Below, piece by piece: positions 8,648 through 17,720 of a stretch of DNA of 64,000 bases. Every line of letters starts with the position of its first letter. Within the stretch, counting starts at the first letter, position 1. Under the pieces are notes generated by a model. It was not told where the DNA came from. It searched no databases and saw only the letters and a program-made list of their open reading frames with translations. The DNA is from Limnohabitans sp. INBF002 (GTDB lineage: Bacteria > Pseudomonadota > Gammaproteobacteria > Burkholderiales > Burkholderiaceae_C). The stretch is taken from positions 1,550,001-1,614,000 of the forward strand of contig NZ_AP027055.1 of the NCBI RefSeq assembly GCF_027924905.1, written 5' to 3'. A program made the position numbers and the translations under genes.

Positions 8648-10432
8648 ATGTATCAATACACCGCCTTCGATTCAGAGTTTGTCAAAGCACGCGCTGCGCA
8701 GTACCGCGACCAACTCACCCGCAACTTGGCTGGCAAATTGGCCGACGATGACTTCCGCCCTTTGCGTTTGCAAAACGGCTGGTACGTGCAACGCTACGCC
8801 CCCATGCTGCGCGTGGCCGTGCCTTACGGTGAACTCAACAGTGCGCAACTGCGCGTGTTGTCCAAAATCGCTCGCGACTACGACACGCCTTCGACTGAGC
8901 TGCTGGCCCGCGCGCAAAGCACGCAGGACAAAATTGGCGGCATTGACGCCCCCAAGCTCACGGTCAACTACGGCCACTTCACCACCCGCCAAAACGTGCA
9001 GTTCAACTGGATTCCGTTGGAGAAAAGCGCCGATGTGATGGAGTTGTTGGCCAGCGTCAACCTGCACGGCATTCAAACCAGCGGCAACTGCATTCGCAAC
9101 ATCACCAGCGACGAGCGTGCTGGCATTGCGGTGGACGAAGACGTCGACCCACGCCCCTACGCCGAAGTGCTGCGCCAGTGGAGCACCTTGCACCCCGAGT
9201 TCGCTTACCTGCCCCGTAAATTCAAAATCGCCATCACGGGCGCGACCGAAGACCGCGCAGCCATTGCATGGCACGACGTGGGCTTGCGCGTGTTGCGCAA
9301 CGACGAAGGCGAAGTGGGCTTCCAAGTGTTGGTCGGCGGCGGCATGGGCCGCACCCCCATCACGGGCAGCGTGATTCGCGAGTTCTTGCCTTGGAACCAA
9401 ATCATCAACTACCTCGAAGCCGTGGTGCGCGTGTACAACGGCTGGGGCCGCCGCGACAACATCTACAAAGCGCGTATCAAGATTTTGGTGAAGGCCGAAG
9501 GCCAACGCTACTTTGACGAAGTCGAAGCCGAATACGAGCGCATTTTGGAAAGCGGTGCACACCACACCATCCCGCAAGTCGAGCTCGACCGCGTGAGCGC
9601 CTGCTTTGTGTCTCCGCCTGTGGACGTGGTACCTGACGACGCCCAAGAAAAAGCCGAACAAGCCTTGCTGGCACAAGCCAAGGCTGACAAAGAATTCACC
9701 CGCTGGTTGCAACAAAACGTGACCAGCCACCAGAACCCTGGCCTGCGCGTGGTGACCTTGTCGTTCAAACGTTTGGGCCAAGCCCCAGGCGATGCCACCG
9801 CAGACCAACTGGCCACTGCCGCTGACTTGGCCGACCAATTCAGCTCAGGCGAAGTGCGCGTGAACCACGACCAAAACTTGGTGCTGCCTTGGGTGCGCAT
9901 TGATCAGTTGGCCGATCTGTACCAAGCGGCACGAGCCGCTGGCTTTGCCCGCGCCAACGTGCACTTGCTGACCGACATGATTGCTTGCCCCGGCGGCGAC
10001 TACTGCGCCTTGGCCAACGCCCGTTCATTGCCGATTGCAGCCGCCATCACCGAGCGTTACCAAGACCTCGACGAGTTGTTTGACTTGGGCGAGATTGACT
10101 TGCACATCAGCGGTTGCATCAACTCATGCGGCCACCACCACAGCGGTCACATTGGCATCTTGGGCGTGGACAAAGACGGCCAAGAGTGGTACCAAGTCAC
10201 CCTCGGCGGCTCAGACGGTTCGTTCTTGAGCGGCCCTGCCAAAGCAGGCAAAGTGGTCGGCCCATCGTTCGCCGCTGCCGAAGTGGTAGACGTGGTGGAA
10301 GCCGTGCTGGACGTGTACCGCGACAAGCGCGAAACCCACGAAACCTTTGCACGCACCCTGAACCGCGTGGGCTTTGATGTGTTCAAAGCGGCGGCCAACT
10401 CGGCCCGCAACACCACCGCACGCGCTGCTTAA
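8648..10432 (+). CDS. cysI: Sulfite reductase haemoprotein (nitrite/sulfite reductase family)
   Basis: A 594-residue enzyme that reduces sulfite to sulfide with six electrons through sirohaem and a coupled [4Fe-4S] cluster. Cluster ligands are visible as C447 and C453 (CPGGDYC) plus C490 and C494 (CINSC). Earlier family motifs include NYGHFTTRQNVQFNW, TSGNCIRNITSDERAG and the duplicated half-domain GEVRVNHDQNLVLPWV. It is first of a tight group cysI-DUF934-cysH-cysD-cysN. No flavoprotein CysJ gene is present, so electrons probably come from a ferredoxin, possibly the one encoded at 13960 (inference). Nitrite as substrate is unlikely given the neighbours. Confidence 0.94.
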   Translation: MYQYTAFDSEFVKARAAQYRDQLTRNLAGKLADDDFRPLRLQNGWYVQRYAPMLRVAVPYGELNSAQLRVLSKIARDYDTPSTELLARAQSTQDKIGGIDAPKLTVNYGHFTTRQNVQFNWIPLEKSADVMELLASVNLHGIQTSGNCIRNITSDERAGIAVDEDVDPRPYAEVLRQWSTLHPEFAYLPRKFKIAITGATEDRAAIAWHDVGLRVLRNDEGEVGFQVLVGGGMGRTPITGSVIREFLPWNQIINYLEAVVRVYNGWGRRDNIYKARIKILVKAEGQRYFDEVEAEYERILESGAHHTIPQVELDRVSACFVSPPVDVVPDDAQEKAEQALLAQAKADKEFTRWLQQNVTSHQNPGLRVVTLSFKRLGQAPGDATADQLATAADLADQFSSGEVRVNHDQNLVLPWVRIDQLADLYQAARAAGFARANVHLLTDMIACPGGDYCALANARSLPIAAAITERYQDLDELFDLGEIDLHISGCINSCGHHHSGHIGILGVDKDGQEWYQVTLGGSDGSFLSGPAKAGKVVGPSFAAAEVVDVVEAVLDVYRDKRETHETFARTLNRVGFDVFKAAANSARNTTARAA

Positions 10433-10456
10433 GCCTAAAACAGATACGAGATAAAT

Positions 10457-10840
10457 ATGAGCTTGCAAATCATTACCCAACACAACGCCGACGGCGCTGA
10501 TAAAGAAATTTCGGCACGCGCGTTGGCCAACGACGTGGACGTGCAAACCCTGGACCTCGAAGGCTTGGAGCGCATCGATTTGAACTTCCCCAAGTTCACC
10601 GATGGCCGCGCTTTCAGCCAAGCGTTTGTGCTGCGCCGTCGCGGCTTTGGCGGTGACATCCGCGCCCATGGCGACGTGTTGATTGACCAGCTGCTGCAAA
10701 TGCAACGCAGCGGTTTTTCCAGTGCTGTGCTGCGCGACGACCAAGACGCGGCACACGGCGAAAAGCTGTTGACGCACTACAAAGCCTTCTACCAAGGCGA
10801 TGCCGTCACAGCTGACCCCAAATTTGCCCGCGTGGGTTAA
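10457..10840 (+). CDS. DUF934 protein of the sulfate-assimilation operon
   Basis: A 127-residue cytosolic protein of DUF934. The central LERIDLNFPKFTDGRAFSQAFVLRRRG...GDIRAHGDVLIDQLLQMQRSGF pattern is the family core. Its biochemical role is not established, but members are consistently found between cysI and cysH in proteobacteria. An accessory role in sulfite reductase assembly or electron delivery is the usual inference. The gene is 24 bases after cysI and 12 bases before cysH, so it is certainly part of the operon. The C-terminus (YYKAF-like, HYKAFYQGD) is complete. Confidence 0.88.
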   Translation: MSLQIITQHNADGADKEISARALANDVDVQTLDLEGLERIDLNFPKFTDGRAFSQAFVLRRRGFGGDIRAHGDVLIDQLLQMQRSGFSSAVLRDDQDAAHGEKLLTHYKAFYQGDAVTADPKFARVG

Positions 10841-10852
10841 GCAGGCATCCAT

Positions 10853-11608
10853 ATGCGCACCAGTTCATTCCTGTCGGCCAACGGCCAGTCCAAGGCCACC
10901 ACCTTGAACGCCCGCGCCAGCGACGACTTCACGGCCAAGCTGGCCGAAACCCAAGCCTTGTTGCAACGCGCAGCGGCTGAGTTTTCGCCCGTCACACAAG
11001 CATCCAGCTTGGGTGCGGAAGATGTGGTCATCACCCACCTCATCAACAGCTTGCAGCTCGACATTCCCGTGTTCGTGCTGGAAACCGGCGCGCTGCACAC
11101 CGAGACTTTGGCTTTGCTGGAGCGCACCGAGGCCACCTCACGCGCCCCCATCCACGTGTATCGCCCTGTGCATGAGTCGGTCATCCAATTTGTGCGCGCT
11201 GAGGGCCAAGACGCAATGTACAAAAGCATTGAGCTGCGCAAAGCGTGCTGCGGCATTCGCAAGATGGAGCCTCTCGCTCGCGCCCTCAAAGGCCAACGCG
11301 CTTGGATTACTGGCTTGCGCCAAGAGCAATCGAGCGCCCGCGCCGATGTGCCTTTGCAAGACGACAGCGAAGTGGCCACGAAAAATTTGACCAAGTTCAA
11401 CCCATTGGCCAAATGGACATGGGGCGATGTGTGGCACTACATCGCCACCAACAACGTGGACTACAACCCACTGCACGACCAGTTTTTCCCCAGCGTGGGC
11501 TGTGCACCTTGCACACGCGCCATCAGCCTAGGCGAAGAGTTTCGCGCTGGCCGCTGGTGGTGGGAAGACGAAGCCGCCAAAGAGTGCGGCTTGCACGTGA
11601 AGAAATAA
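10853..11608 (+). CDS. cysH: Adenylyl-sulfate reductase, iron-sulfur type
   Basis: A 251-residue member of the CysH family. It carries both halves of the [4Fe-4S] cysteine set, ACCGIRK and GCAPCTR, plus the catalytic ECGLH near the C-terminus. Presence of the cluster cysteines points to reduction of adenylyl sulfate (APS) rather than PAPS, giving sulfite and AMP with thioredoxin as reductant. This agrees with the absence of an APS kinase (CysC) domain or gene in the locus. The SSLGAEDVVITHLI and WITGLRQEQS motifs are family-typical. It lies between DUF934 and cysD. Confidence 0.93.
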   Translation: MRTSSFLSANGQSKATTLNARASDDFTAKLAETQALLQRAAAEFSPVTQASSLGAEDVVITHLINSLQLDIPVFVLETGALHTETLALLERTEATSRAPIHVYRPVHESVIQFVRAEGQDAMYKSIELRKACCGIRKMEPLARALKGQRAWITGLRQEQSSARADVPLQDDSEVATKNLTKFNPLAKWTWGDVWHYIATNNVDYNPLHDQFFPSVGCAPCTRAISLGEEFRAGRWWWEDEAAKECGLHVKK

Positions 11609-11630
11609 AAATTAGATACCGAGAAACGTC

Positions 11631-12560
11631 ATGAACGCTACCACCCAAAACGAGTTGCACCACTTAAGCAACACCCACCTCGATGCGCTAGAAGAAGAAA
11701 CCATCTTCATCTTGCGCGAAGTCGCCGCTGCCTTTGAGCGTCCCACCCTCTTGTTCTCGGGCGGCAAAGATTCGCTCGTCATGCTCAAGTGCGCTGAAAA
11801 AGCTTTTGGCGCTGGCCGCATCCCCTACCCTCTGTTGATGATTGACACGGGTCACAACTTCAAAGAAGTGACCGATTTCCGCGACTCACGCGCCAAAGAA
11901 CTCGGTGCTGAGCTGATCGTGCGCAGCGTGGAAGACTCGATGAAGCGCGGCACGGTGCGTTTGGCTCACCCTGGTGAAAGCCGCAACGTGCACCAATCGG
12001 TCACCTTGCTCGAAGCCATCGAAGAATTCCGCTTTGATGCCCTCATTGGCGGCGCACGCCGTGACGAAGAAAAAGCCCGTGCCAAAGAACGCATCTTCAG
12101 CCACCGCGACAGCTTTGGCCAATGGCAACCCAAGGCACAACGTCCTGAACTGTGGACCTTGTTCAACCACAAGTTGCAGCCCGGCGAACACTTCCGCGTG
12201 TTCCCCATCTCCAACTGGACCGAACTGGACGTGTGGCAATACATCGCCCGCGAAAAAATCGCGCTGCCTTCGATTTACTACACGCACAAACGCGAAGTGG
12301 TGGACCGCCGTGGCTTGCTGGTGCCCGTGACCGAACTCACACCACCGAAGGACGGCGAAGAAGTGGTGATTCGCGACGTGCGCTTCCGCACCGTGGGCGA
12401 CATCACCTGCACTTGCCCTGTCGAGAGCGATGCGGCCACGCCCGAACAAATCGTGATCGAAACTTTGGCCGCCGATGTGAGTGAACGCGGCGCGACCCGC
12501 ATGGACGACAAAACCTCTGAGGCTTCGATGGAGAAGCGCAAAAAAGACGGCTACTTCTAA
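11631..12560 (+). CDS. cysD: Sulfate adenylyltransferase subunit 2
   Basis: A 309-residue ATP-pyrophosphatase-type subunit that forms APS from sulfate and ATP together with the GTPase CysN. The PP-loop FSGGKDSLVML is seen near residue 45, followed by LLMIDTGHNFKEVTDFRD and GARRDEEKARAKERIFS. The C-terminal RKKDGYF-like ending (KRKKDGYF) is standard for CysD. It is 22 bases after cysH and 13 bases before cysN; length and all motifs are intact. Confidence 0.96.
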   Translation: MNATTQNELHHLSNTHLDALEEETIFILREVAAAFERPTLLFSGGKDSLVMLKCAEKAFGAGRIPYPLLMIDTGHNFKEVTDFRDSRAKELGAELIVRSVEDSMKRGTVRLAHPGESRNVHQSVTLLEAIEEFRFDALIGGARRDEEKARAKERIFSHRDSFGQWQPKAQRPELWTLFNHKLQPGEHFRVFPISNWTELDVWQYIAREKIALPSIYYTHKREVVDRRGLLVPVTELTPPKDGEEVVIRDVRFRTVGDITCTCPVESDAATPEQIVIETLAADVSERGATRMDDKTSEASMEKRKKDGYF

Positions 12561-12573
12561 GACGGTGAATTTG

Positions 12574-13860
12574 ATGACTACAACAAATACAGATACACAA
12601 AACGCACTGAAATTCATCACCTGTGGTTCAGTCGATGACGGCAAAAGCACCTTGATTGGCCGCTTGCTGGTCGACACCAAAGCAGTGTTGCAAGACCACT
12701 TGGCAGGCGTGCAACGCTCAGGCGAAACCGACCTGGCTTTGCTCACCGACGGCCTCTCTGCCGAACGCGAACAAGGCATCACGATTGACGTGGCCTACCG
12801 CTACTTCAATACCGAAGCACGCAAGTTCATCATCGGCGACGCCCCCGGCCACGAGCAGTACACACGCAACATGGTGACCGCTGCCTCTAGCGCTGACGCT
12901 GCCGTGGTGTTGGTGGATGCCATCAAGCTGGACTGGAAAAACCCTGCGCTTGAACTGTTGCCCCAAACCCGTCGCCATTCGCTGTTGGTCAACCTGCTGC
13001 GCGTGCCCTCCATCGTGTTCGCCATCAACAAACTCGATGCGGTGGACGACCCCGCTTTGGCTTACCAAAACATCGAAGCCGCATTGCGCAAGTTCGCAAC
13101 TGAAGCAGGCATCACCATCACGGCCATGGTGCCCGTGTCCGCCCTCAAAGGCTGGAACGTGGTGGACACCACCAACGCCGACCAAGCTGCTTGGTGCGGC
13201 TACACCGGCCCAAGCCTGTTGAGCATCTTGGAAGCCTTGCCCAACACGCCCGCTGAAACCGAGGTGGCCTTCAGCTTCCCCGTGCAGTGGGTCGAAAAAT
13301 TCCACGACTCCGGCGTGACCACCCAAGGCCGTCGCGTGTTCTGGGGCCGTGTGGCCACGGGCACCATCGAGCCAGGTCAAACCATCAAAGTATTCCCAAG
13401 CGGCCAAACTGCGGTGGTGTCGCAAGTGCTGTCGGCCACACGCGAGCCACAAAACAAAGCTGCTGGCCACAGCGCAGGCATCGTGCTGGACCGAGAAGTG
13501 GATGTCTCGCGTGGTGACTGGTTGCTGGCCGCCGAAGGCAGCACCGAAGGTCAACGCCAACTCAACACCACCATCGCTTGGATGGACGACGAGCCCTTGG
13601 TGGCTGGCCGTGTGTACTGGGCTTTGCACGGTCACCGCTGGGTCAAAGCCAAAGTGCAACGCGTGGTGCACCGCCTGAACGTGAACACCTTGGCCGAAGA
13701 AGAAGCCACCGAGCTGGCCCCCAACGCCATTGGCCACGTCACTTTGGCCTTGCAAGAGCCTTTGGTGACGCTGCCTTTCAAGCAGTCGCGCATCTTGGGT
13801 GCTTTGGTGTTGGTCGACACGGCCACCCACAAAACCTCGGGCGCTGTGTTGGTGAACTGA
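12574..13860 (+). CDS. cysN: Sulfate adenylyltransferase subunit 1 (GTPase)
   Basis: A 428-residue translational-GTPase-like protein driving the CysD reaction. It shows GSVDDGKSTLIGRLL (P-loop), the switch region EREQGITIDVAYR, DAPGHEQYTRNM (G3) and NKLD (G4). There is no C-terminal APS-kinase domain, consistent with the APS-reductase route. Start ATG 12574 is used: the family N-terminus (ALKFITCGSVDDGKS) begins directly after it, and an upstream in-frame GTG lies inside cysD. A hairpin terminator follows. Confidence 0.95.
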   Translation: MTTTNTDTQNALKFITCGSVDDGKSTLIGRLLVDTKAVLQDHLAGVQRSGETDLALLTDGLSAEREQGITIDVAYRYFNTEARKFIIGDAPGHEQYTRNMVTAASSADAAVVLVDAIKLDWKNPALELLPQTRRHSLLVNLLRVPSIVFAINKLDAVDDPALAYQNIEAALRKFATEAGITITAMVPVSALKGWNVVDTTNADQAAWCGYTGPSLLSILEALPNTPAETEVAFSFPVQWVEKFHDSGVTTQGRRVFWGRVATGTIEPGQTIKVFPSGQTAVVSQVLSATREPQNKAAGHSAGIVLDREVDVSRGDWLLAAEGSTEGQRQLNTTIAWMDDEPLVAGRVYWALHGHRWVKAKVQRVVHRLNVNTLAEEEATELAPNAIGHVTLALQEPLVTLPFKQSRILGALVLVDTATHKTSGAVLVN

Positions 13861-13906
13861 CCCAACTTCTAGCCCCGTATTGAATCCCGTTTAAAATCAA
13901 AGGCTT

Positions 13907-13940
13907 GGCGCACAGCTCCCGCTGTTGCGCCCTCTTTTTT
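13907..13940 (+). terminator. Hairpin with T-run after cysN
   Basis: GGCGCACAGC and GCTGTTGCGCC pair with one bulge around a TCCC loop and are followed by CTCTTTTTT. It ends 20 bases before fdxA. It may therefore terminate the cys transcript or act as a leader hairpin for fdxA, whose likely -10 element (TAAAAT) lies upstream of it. Confidence 0.6.
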
Positions 13941-13959
13941 ACCCATCGATTGAATTGTC

Positions 13960-14286
13960 ATGACGCACGTTGTCACCGAAGCCTGTATCCAATGTAAGTA
14001 CACCGACTGTGTGGACGTTTGTCCCGTCGACTGCTTCCGCGAAGGCCCCAACTTCCTCACCATCGACCCAGACGAGTGCATCGACTGCGCAGTGTGCATC
14101 CCCGAGTGCCCTGTGAACGCCATCTACGCCGAAGAAGATGTGCCAGAAGGCCAAGAACACATGACCAAGCTCAACGCTGAGTTGTCCTTGATCGGGTGGC
14201 CCAGCATCACCAAGCGCAAAGCGCCTATGGCCGATGCTGACGCATGGAAAGACAAAACCGGCAAGCTCGCCGAACTCAAGCGCTAA
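13960..14286 (+). CDS. fdxA: 7Fe ferredoxin (3Fe-4S/4Fe-4S)
   Basis: A 108-residue ferredoxin of the FdxA type. The first cysteine group is [17 protein letters not shown] with the longer spacing used for the [3Fe-4S] cluster, and the second is [13 protein letters not shown] for [4Fe-4S]. The C-terminal extension ([21 protein letters not shown] and following) is normal for this family. It acts as a small cytosolic electron carrier. A ferredoxin-NADP reductase follows after 12 bases, so the pair can move electrons from NADPH. The nearby sulfite reductase lacks CysJ and is a candidate client (inference). Confidence 0.95.
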   Translation: MTHVVTEACIQCKYTDCVDVCPVDCFREGPNFLTIDPDECIDCAVCIPECPVNAIYAEEDVPEGQEHMTKLNAELSLIGWPSITKRKAPMADADAWKDKTGKLAELKR

Positions 14287-14298
14287 GCACCTCGTCCT

Positions 14299-15339
14299 AT
14301 GACGGCCTCCGCGATTCACACCGATGCCGTCATCGTGGGCGCAGGCCCTGTGGGCCTGTTTCAGGTTTTTCAGCTCGGGCTACAAGACATTCGCAGCCAC
14401 GTCATTGACGCACTGCCCCATGTGGGCGGCCAGTGCGTCGAGCTGTACGCCGATAAACCGATTTACGACATTCCCGGCATCCCCGTGTGCACGGGCCGTG
14501 AGTTGGTGGCGCAGCTGCAAACCCAAATCAAACCGTTTGAGCCTACCTTTCACCTCAATCAAGAAGTGACCGAGGTCGAACGCTTGGACGACGGCCTCAT
14601 CTCGGTGCGCACGTCTGCGCAACAGCATTTCATTTGCAAGGTCTTGGTCATCGCCGCAGGCGTGGGTGCTTTCCAAGCGCGCAAGCTGAGCGTAGAAGGT
14701 GCAGCAGAGCTAGAAGGCACGCACGTGCATTACCGCTTGGGCGAAGCCTCGCGCTTTGCAGGCCAAGACGTGGTGGTGTTGGGCGGTGAAGAATCTGCCG
14801 TTGCGGCGGCGTTGAAACTCACGCTCGAAACAAAAGCAGCACGCAGCGTGACGCTGATGCACCGCCGCGATGTGTTTACCGCCGAACCTGTGCTCTTGCA
14901 AGCCATGCGCGATGCGGTTGCCAGCGGTAAGCTGCAACTGCAAATTGGCCAGCCTACTGCCTTGTTAAGCACATCGAACCAGCTTCACGCCGTGCAAGTG
15001 GCCACGCCCGATGGTCAAACCATGGAGCGCCCAGCGCAACATGTGGTGGCGTTCTTGGGCCTCTCGCCCAAGCTTGGCCCCATCACCAACTGGGGCTTGG
15101 CCATGGAGCGCAAACAACTGGTGGTCAACACCGAAACCTTTGCCACCGATGTACCAGGCATCTTTGCCGTGGGCGATATCAACACCTACCTCGGCAAGAA
15201 AAAACTCATCTTGTGCGGCTTTCACGAAGCCACCCTCGCCGCTTTTGGCGCAGCGGCTATCGTGCATCCCACACGAAAAACCCTGCTGCAATACACGACA
15301 ACGTCGACCGAATTGCATCGCCTTCTAGGCATCGCTTAA
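14299..15339 (+). CDS. Ferredoxin-NADP reductase, thioredoxin-reductase-like type
   Basis: A 346-residue flavoprotein with two Rossmann motifs: AVIVGAGPVGLFQVFQLG at the N-terminus for FAD and VVLGGEESAVAAAL in the middle for NADPH. It also has the C-terminal FAVGDI...LILCGFHEATLAA. It lacks the CxxC of true thioredoxin reductases, which places it with the TrxR-like ferredoxin/flavodoxin-NADP reductases. It is cotranscribed with fdxA (12-base gap). The TPP riboswitch starts only about 25 bases after its stop, so a terminator must be absent or included in the riboswitch leader. Confidence 0.9.
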   Translation: MTASAIHTDAVIVGAGPVGLFQVFQLGLQDIRSHVIDALPHVGGQCVELYADKPIYDIPGIPVCTGRELVAQLQTQIKPFEPTFHLNQEVTEVERLDDGLISVRTSAQQHFICKVLVIAAGVGAFQARKLSVEGAAELEGTHVHYRLGEASRFAGQDVVVLGGEESAVAAALKLTLETKAARSVTLMHRRDVFTAEPVLLQAMRDAVASGKLQLQIGQPTALLSTSNQLHAVQVATPDGQTMERPAQHVVAFLGLSPKLGPITNWGLAMERKQLVVNTETFATDVPGIFAVGDINTYLGKKKLILCGFHEATLAAFGAAAIVHPTRKTLLQYTTTSTELHRLLGIA

Positions 15340-15362
15340 AATCTGCATCGCGTTAGCAATAA

Positions 15363-15455
15363 CGCATCCGCTAGGGGTGTTGAAGCCGTCACCGACTTCG
15401 ACTGAGAAAGTCCCTTTGAACCTGATTGAGGTAATCCTCGCGCAGGGAAGCTTGG
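15363..15455 (+). ncRNA. TPP (thiamine pyrophosphate) riboswitch aptamer
   Basis: The THI-element consensus is clear in order: CTAGGGGTG, a variable P3 hairpin (GAAG...CTTC), ACTGAGA, CCCTTTGAACCTGAT, a short hairpin (GAGG/CCTC) and CGCAGGGAAGC. TPP binding normally lowers expression of downstream thiamine genes. Here the downstream genes are two TonB-dependent receptors, so the regulated step is probably uptake across the outer membrane. No intrinsic terminator is seen between the aptamer and the gene, so translational control is more likely. Confidence 0.95.
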
Positions 15456-15463
15456 TCTTACAA

Positions 15464-15535
15464 CGAGGCTCTTCACTCACAAGAGCATTCACTCGTTTAG
15501 AAATCAGCCGACCTGTCATACGTTTAAGGAAACGT
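15464..15535 (+). promoter_or_regulatory. Expression platform of the TPP riboswitch with ribosome site in a hairpin loop
   Basis: Two hairpins follow the aptamer. The first is CGAG-GCTCTT pairing with AAGAGC-CTCG (15464-15495). The second is ACGTTT-AAGG-AAACGT (15520-15535), whose four-base loop is the ribosome-binding core, one base before the ATG at 15537. This arrangement fits ligand-controlled access of ribosomes. It is an inference from pairing only. Confidence 0.5.
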
Positions 15536-15536
15536 C

Positions 15537-17699
15537 ATGGCAAACCATTCGCCATTCTTGAAAGCAACGCGCGTTCACGCGGCCGTTGCACTGTGCATTG
15601 CATCTTGCGCGTCCGCTTGGGCGCAACAAAATCCCACCGAAATCACCATCACCGACAAACTGCCTGCGCGCGTGTCTGGCTTTGGTGATGTGCCCGCGCA
15701 CGAGTTGCCGTTCAACACCACCACCATCGACAGCGCCACACTGAAAGACATCGGGGCACAACGCCTATCGGATGCTTTGCATTTGGATGCTTCTGTCACA
15801 GATAGCTATAACGCACCTGCATACTGGGACATGCTCAGCGTGCGAGGTTTCACATTGAACAACCGCTACAACTATCAACGCGAAGGCTTGCCCATCAGTG
15901 CCGAAACCATGATTCCGATGGATAACAAAGAGCGCATTGAACTACTTAAAGGAACAAGTGGCATGCAAGCGGGCACTAGTGCACCCGGAGGACTGGTGAA
16001 CTATGTGGTCAAACGTGCCCCCACAGGTGTGGAGCAAAAAATTCGCAACGTCACCATTAGCTACGGTGACGGGAATAACCGTTTGGTAGCGGCCGATTTG
16101 GGTGGACGCTTCGGTAATACCTCAGAGTTTGGCTACCGATTCAATATAGCCCATGAAGACCTCAATCCTTATATCAAAAATGCGACAGGTCATCGCGATT
16201 TAGTCGCGTTAGCAATGGACTTTCGAATTAATTCGGACAGCAAATTGGAATGGGAAATTGAGCAAAGCCATCGAGAGCAAATTGGTGTGAACGCATACAG
16301 CTTACTGGGGACAAGTGACCCATCTACTGCGGCTTTCCCTTCTTCTGTCAATCCGCGTTTAAATTTCACCTATCAACCTTGGACACAACCCCAAGTATTT
16401 GATGCGTTCACGAGCACTATCAGATTCAAACAAAACTTGAACAATGGATGGCTCTGGACAACACAAGTCGGAACGCAACATCTACGGATGGATGATCGGC
16501 TGTCATATGCATGGGGTTACGACTGCCACAGTATTACGTGCGTCAACTGGGACAGATTCAGCCCACAAGGCAATTTTGACCTATGGGATTACCGAAGCGA
16601 AAACGAACGTAGAAAGACAGAAGTTATTCAAACTGAGTTGACTGGAACATCATCGCTATCTGGCTTTCAACACGATTTGACTTTCAGCGTCATGCGATAC
16701 CGTCAACTCAATCGTCTACCTCCGATGCAAGCATATAACTATGCAGGCACAGGCAATATCGACGGAACGGGTACCAACACAGCAGTCCCAACCCCATACG
16801 ACTTAAATACGGAACGAAGCGACTACACGAATGAGTTCGGTGTTAAGGACCGGATACATCTGAGTAAGCAAACCTCAGCTTGGTTGGGTTTGCGTCATAT
16901 TCAAATGAATCGCCAAAGCACCAAAACAGATGGAAGCGTCCCCGTTCAAGATCAACGTAACGTCACAACACCATGGATTGCTTTCAGTCACTCATTAGAC
17001 GCATCCATGACGGTGTATGCCAGTTATGGTGAAGGCATCGAGACAGAGGTCACACCCAACAAATCAAGCTACACCAATCGAGGACAAGCACTACCGGTCC
17101 TGCGCAGCCATCAACAAGAAATTGGTATCAAAAAACAGACGCTTTCAAGTAGCTGGCAAATCACTTGGTTTGATATCACTCGCCCTGTATCGGGATGCGA
17201 TCCAATGGCAACACCCTGCACAAAACAAATTGACGGCGAGGCACACCACAAAGGCATAGAACTTAGCGGCAACACTTCGGTAAAGAACTGGAACTTGGGC
17301 GGCGGCTTGACATGGATTGATGCAAAACGTGAAAACAGCAACCTTACGCCAGAGCTGAATGGTCAGCGCCCTGTCAACGTACCCTCATACATCTTGCGCG
17401 GCATGGCTGAATATCGGTATACCTCGGTCCCAGGGTTGCGCGCAGGCGTTCGCTTTTCTCACGAGGGAGAGCGAAACGTAACCGGCATAGGCGACATCAA
17501 GCTCCCAGCTTGGACTACCCTAGACGCCACGGCACATTACGACACAAAAATAAACGACATCGCATCGACTTGGACGTTGGGTATCAACAACGTGGCTAAT
17601 AAACAATATTGGCGTGAATCCCCCATGCAAGATGGCCACTTCTACCTCTACCCCGGCGCTCCGCGGACTTTAAGGGCCAGCGTTCAATTCCGTCTTTAA
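15537..17699 (+). CDS. TonB-dependent outer-membrane receptor, TPP-riboswitch controlled (copy 1)
   Basis: A 720-residue siderophore-type TonB-dependent receptor. It has a signal peptide ending AWA-QQNP, and the nearby TEITIT fits a TonB box. The plug domain reads GAQRLSDALHLDASVTDSYN, LSVRGFTLNNRYNYQREGLP and RIELLKGTSGMQAGTSAPGGLVNYVVKR, and the last strand ends in LRASVQFRL, giving the usual C-terminal aromatic/hydrophobic barrel end. Being directly behind a TPP riboswitch, it probably brings in thiamine or a thiamine-derived compound, as known for riboswitch-controlled receptors in other bacteria. Its DNA is more AT-rich than its neighbours: 24 of 60 G+C at 16201-16260, compared with 31 of 60 in the matching part of copy 2. 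Confidence 0.9.
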   Translation: MANHSPFLKATRVHAAVALCIASCASAWAQQNPTEITITDKLPARVSGFGDVPAHELPFNTTTIDSATLKDIGAQRLSDALHLDASVTDSYNAPAYWDMLSVRGFTLNNRYNYQREGLPISAETMIPMDNKERIELLKGTSGMQAGTSAPGGLVNYVVKRAPTGVEQKIRNVTISYGDGNNRLVAADLGGRFGNTSEFGYRFNIAHEDLNPYIKNATGHRDLVALAMDFRINSDSKLEWEIEQSHREQIGVNAYSLLGTSDPSTAAFPSSVNPRLNFTYQPWTQPQVFDAFTSTIRFKQNLNNGWLWTTQVGTQHLRMDDRLSYAWGYDCHSITCVNWDRFSPQGNFDLWDYRSENERRKTEVIQTELTGTSSLSGFQHDLTFSVMRYRQLNRLPPMQAYNYAGTGNIDGTGTNTAVPTPYDLNTERSDYTNEFGVKDRIHLSKQTSAWLGLRHIQMNRQSTKTDGSVPVQDQRNVTTPWIAFSHSLDASMTVYASYGEGIETEVTPNKSSYTNRGQALPVLRSHQQEIGIKKQTLSSSWQITWFDITRPVSGCDPMATPCTKQIDGEAHHKGIELSGNTSVKNWNLGGGLTWIDAKRENSNLTPELNGQRPVNVPSYILRGMAEYRYTSVPGLRAGVRFSHEGERNVTGIGDIKLPAWTTLDATAHYDTKINDIASTWTLGINNVANKQYWRESPMQDGHFYLYPGAPRTLRASVQFRL

Positions 17700-17720
17700 A
17701 CATCAAGTAAAGTCAAGGGC

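Noticed and set aside
8672..9838. 388-residue frame opposite cysI
   Set aside because: It is an antisense mirror of a strongly biased gene; the cysI protein is a full-length family match and the mirror has no recognisable domain.
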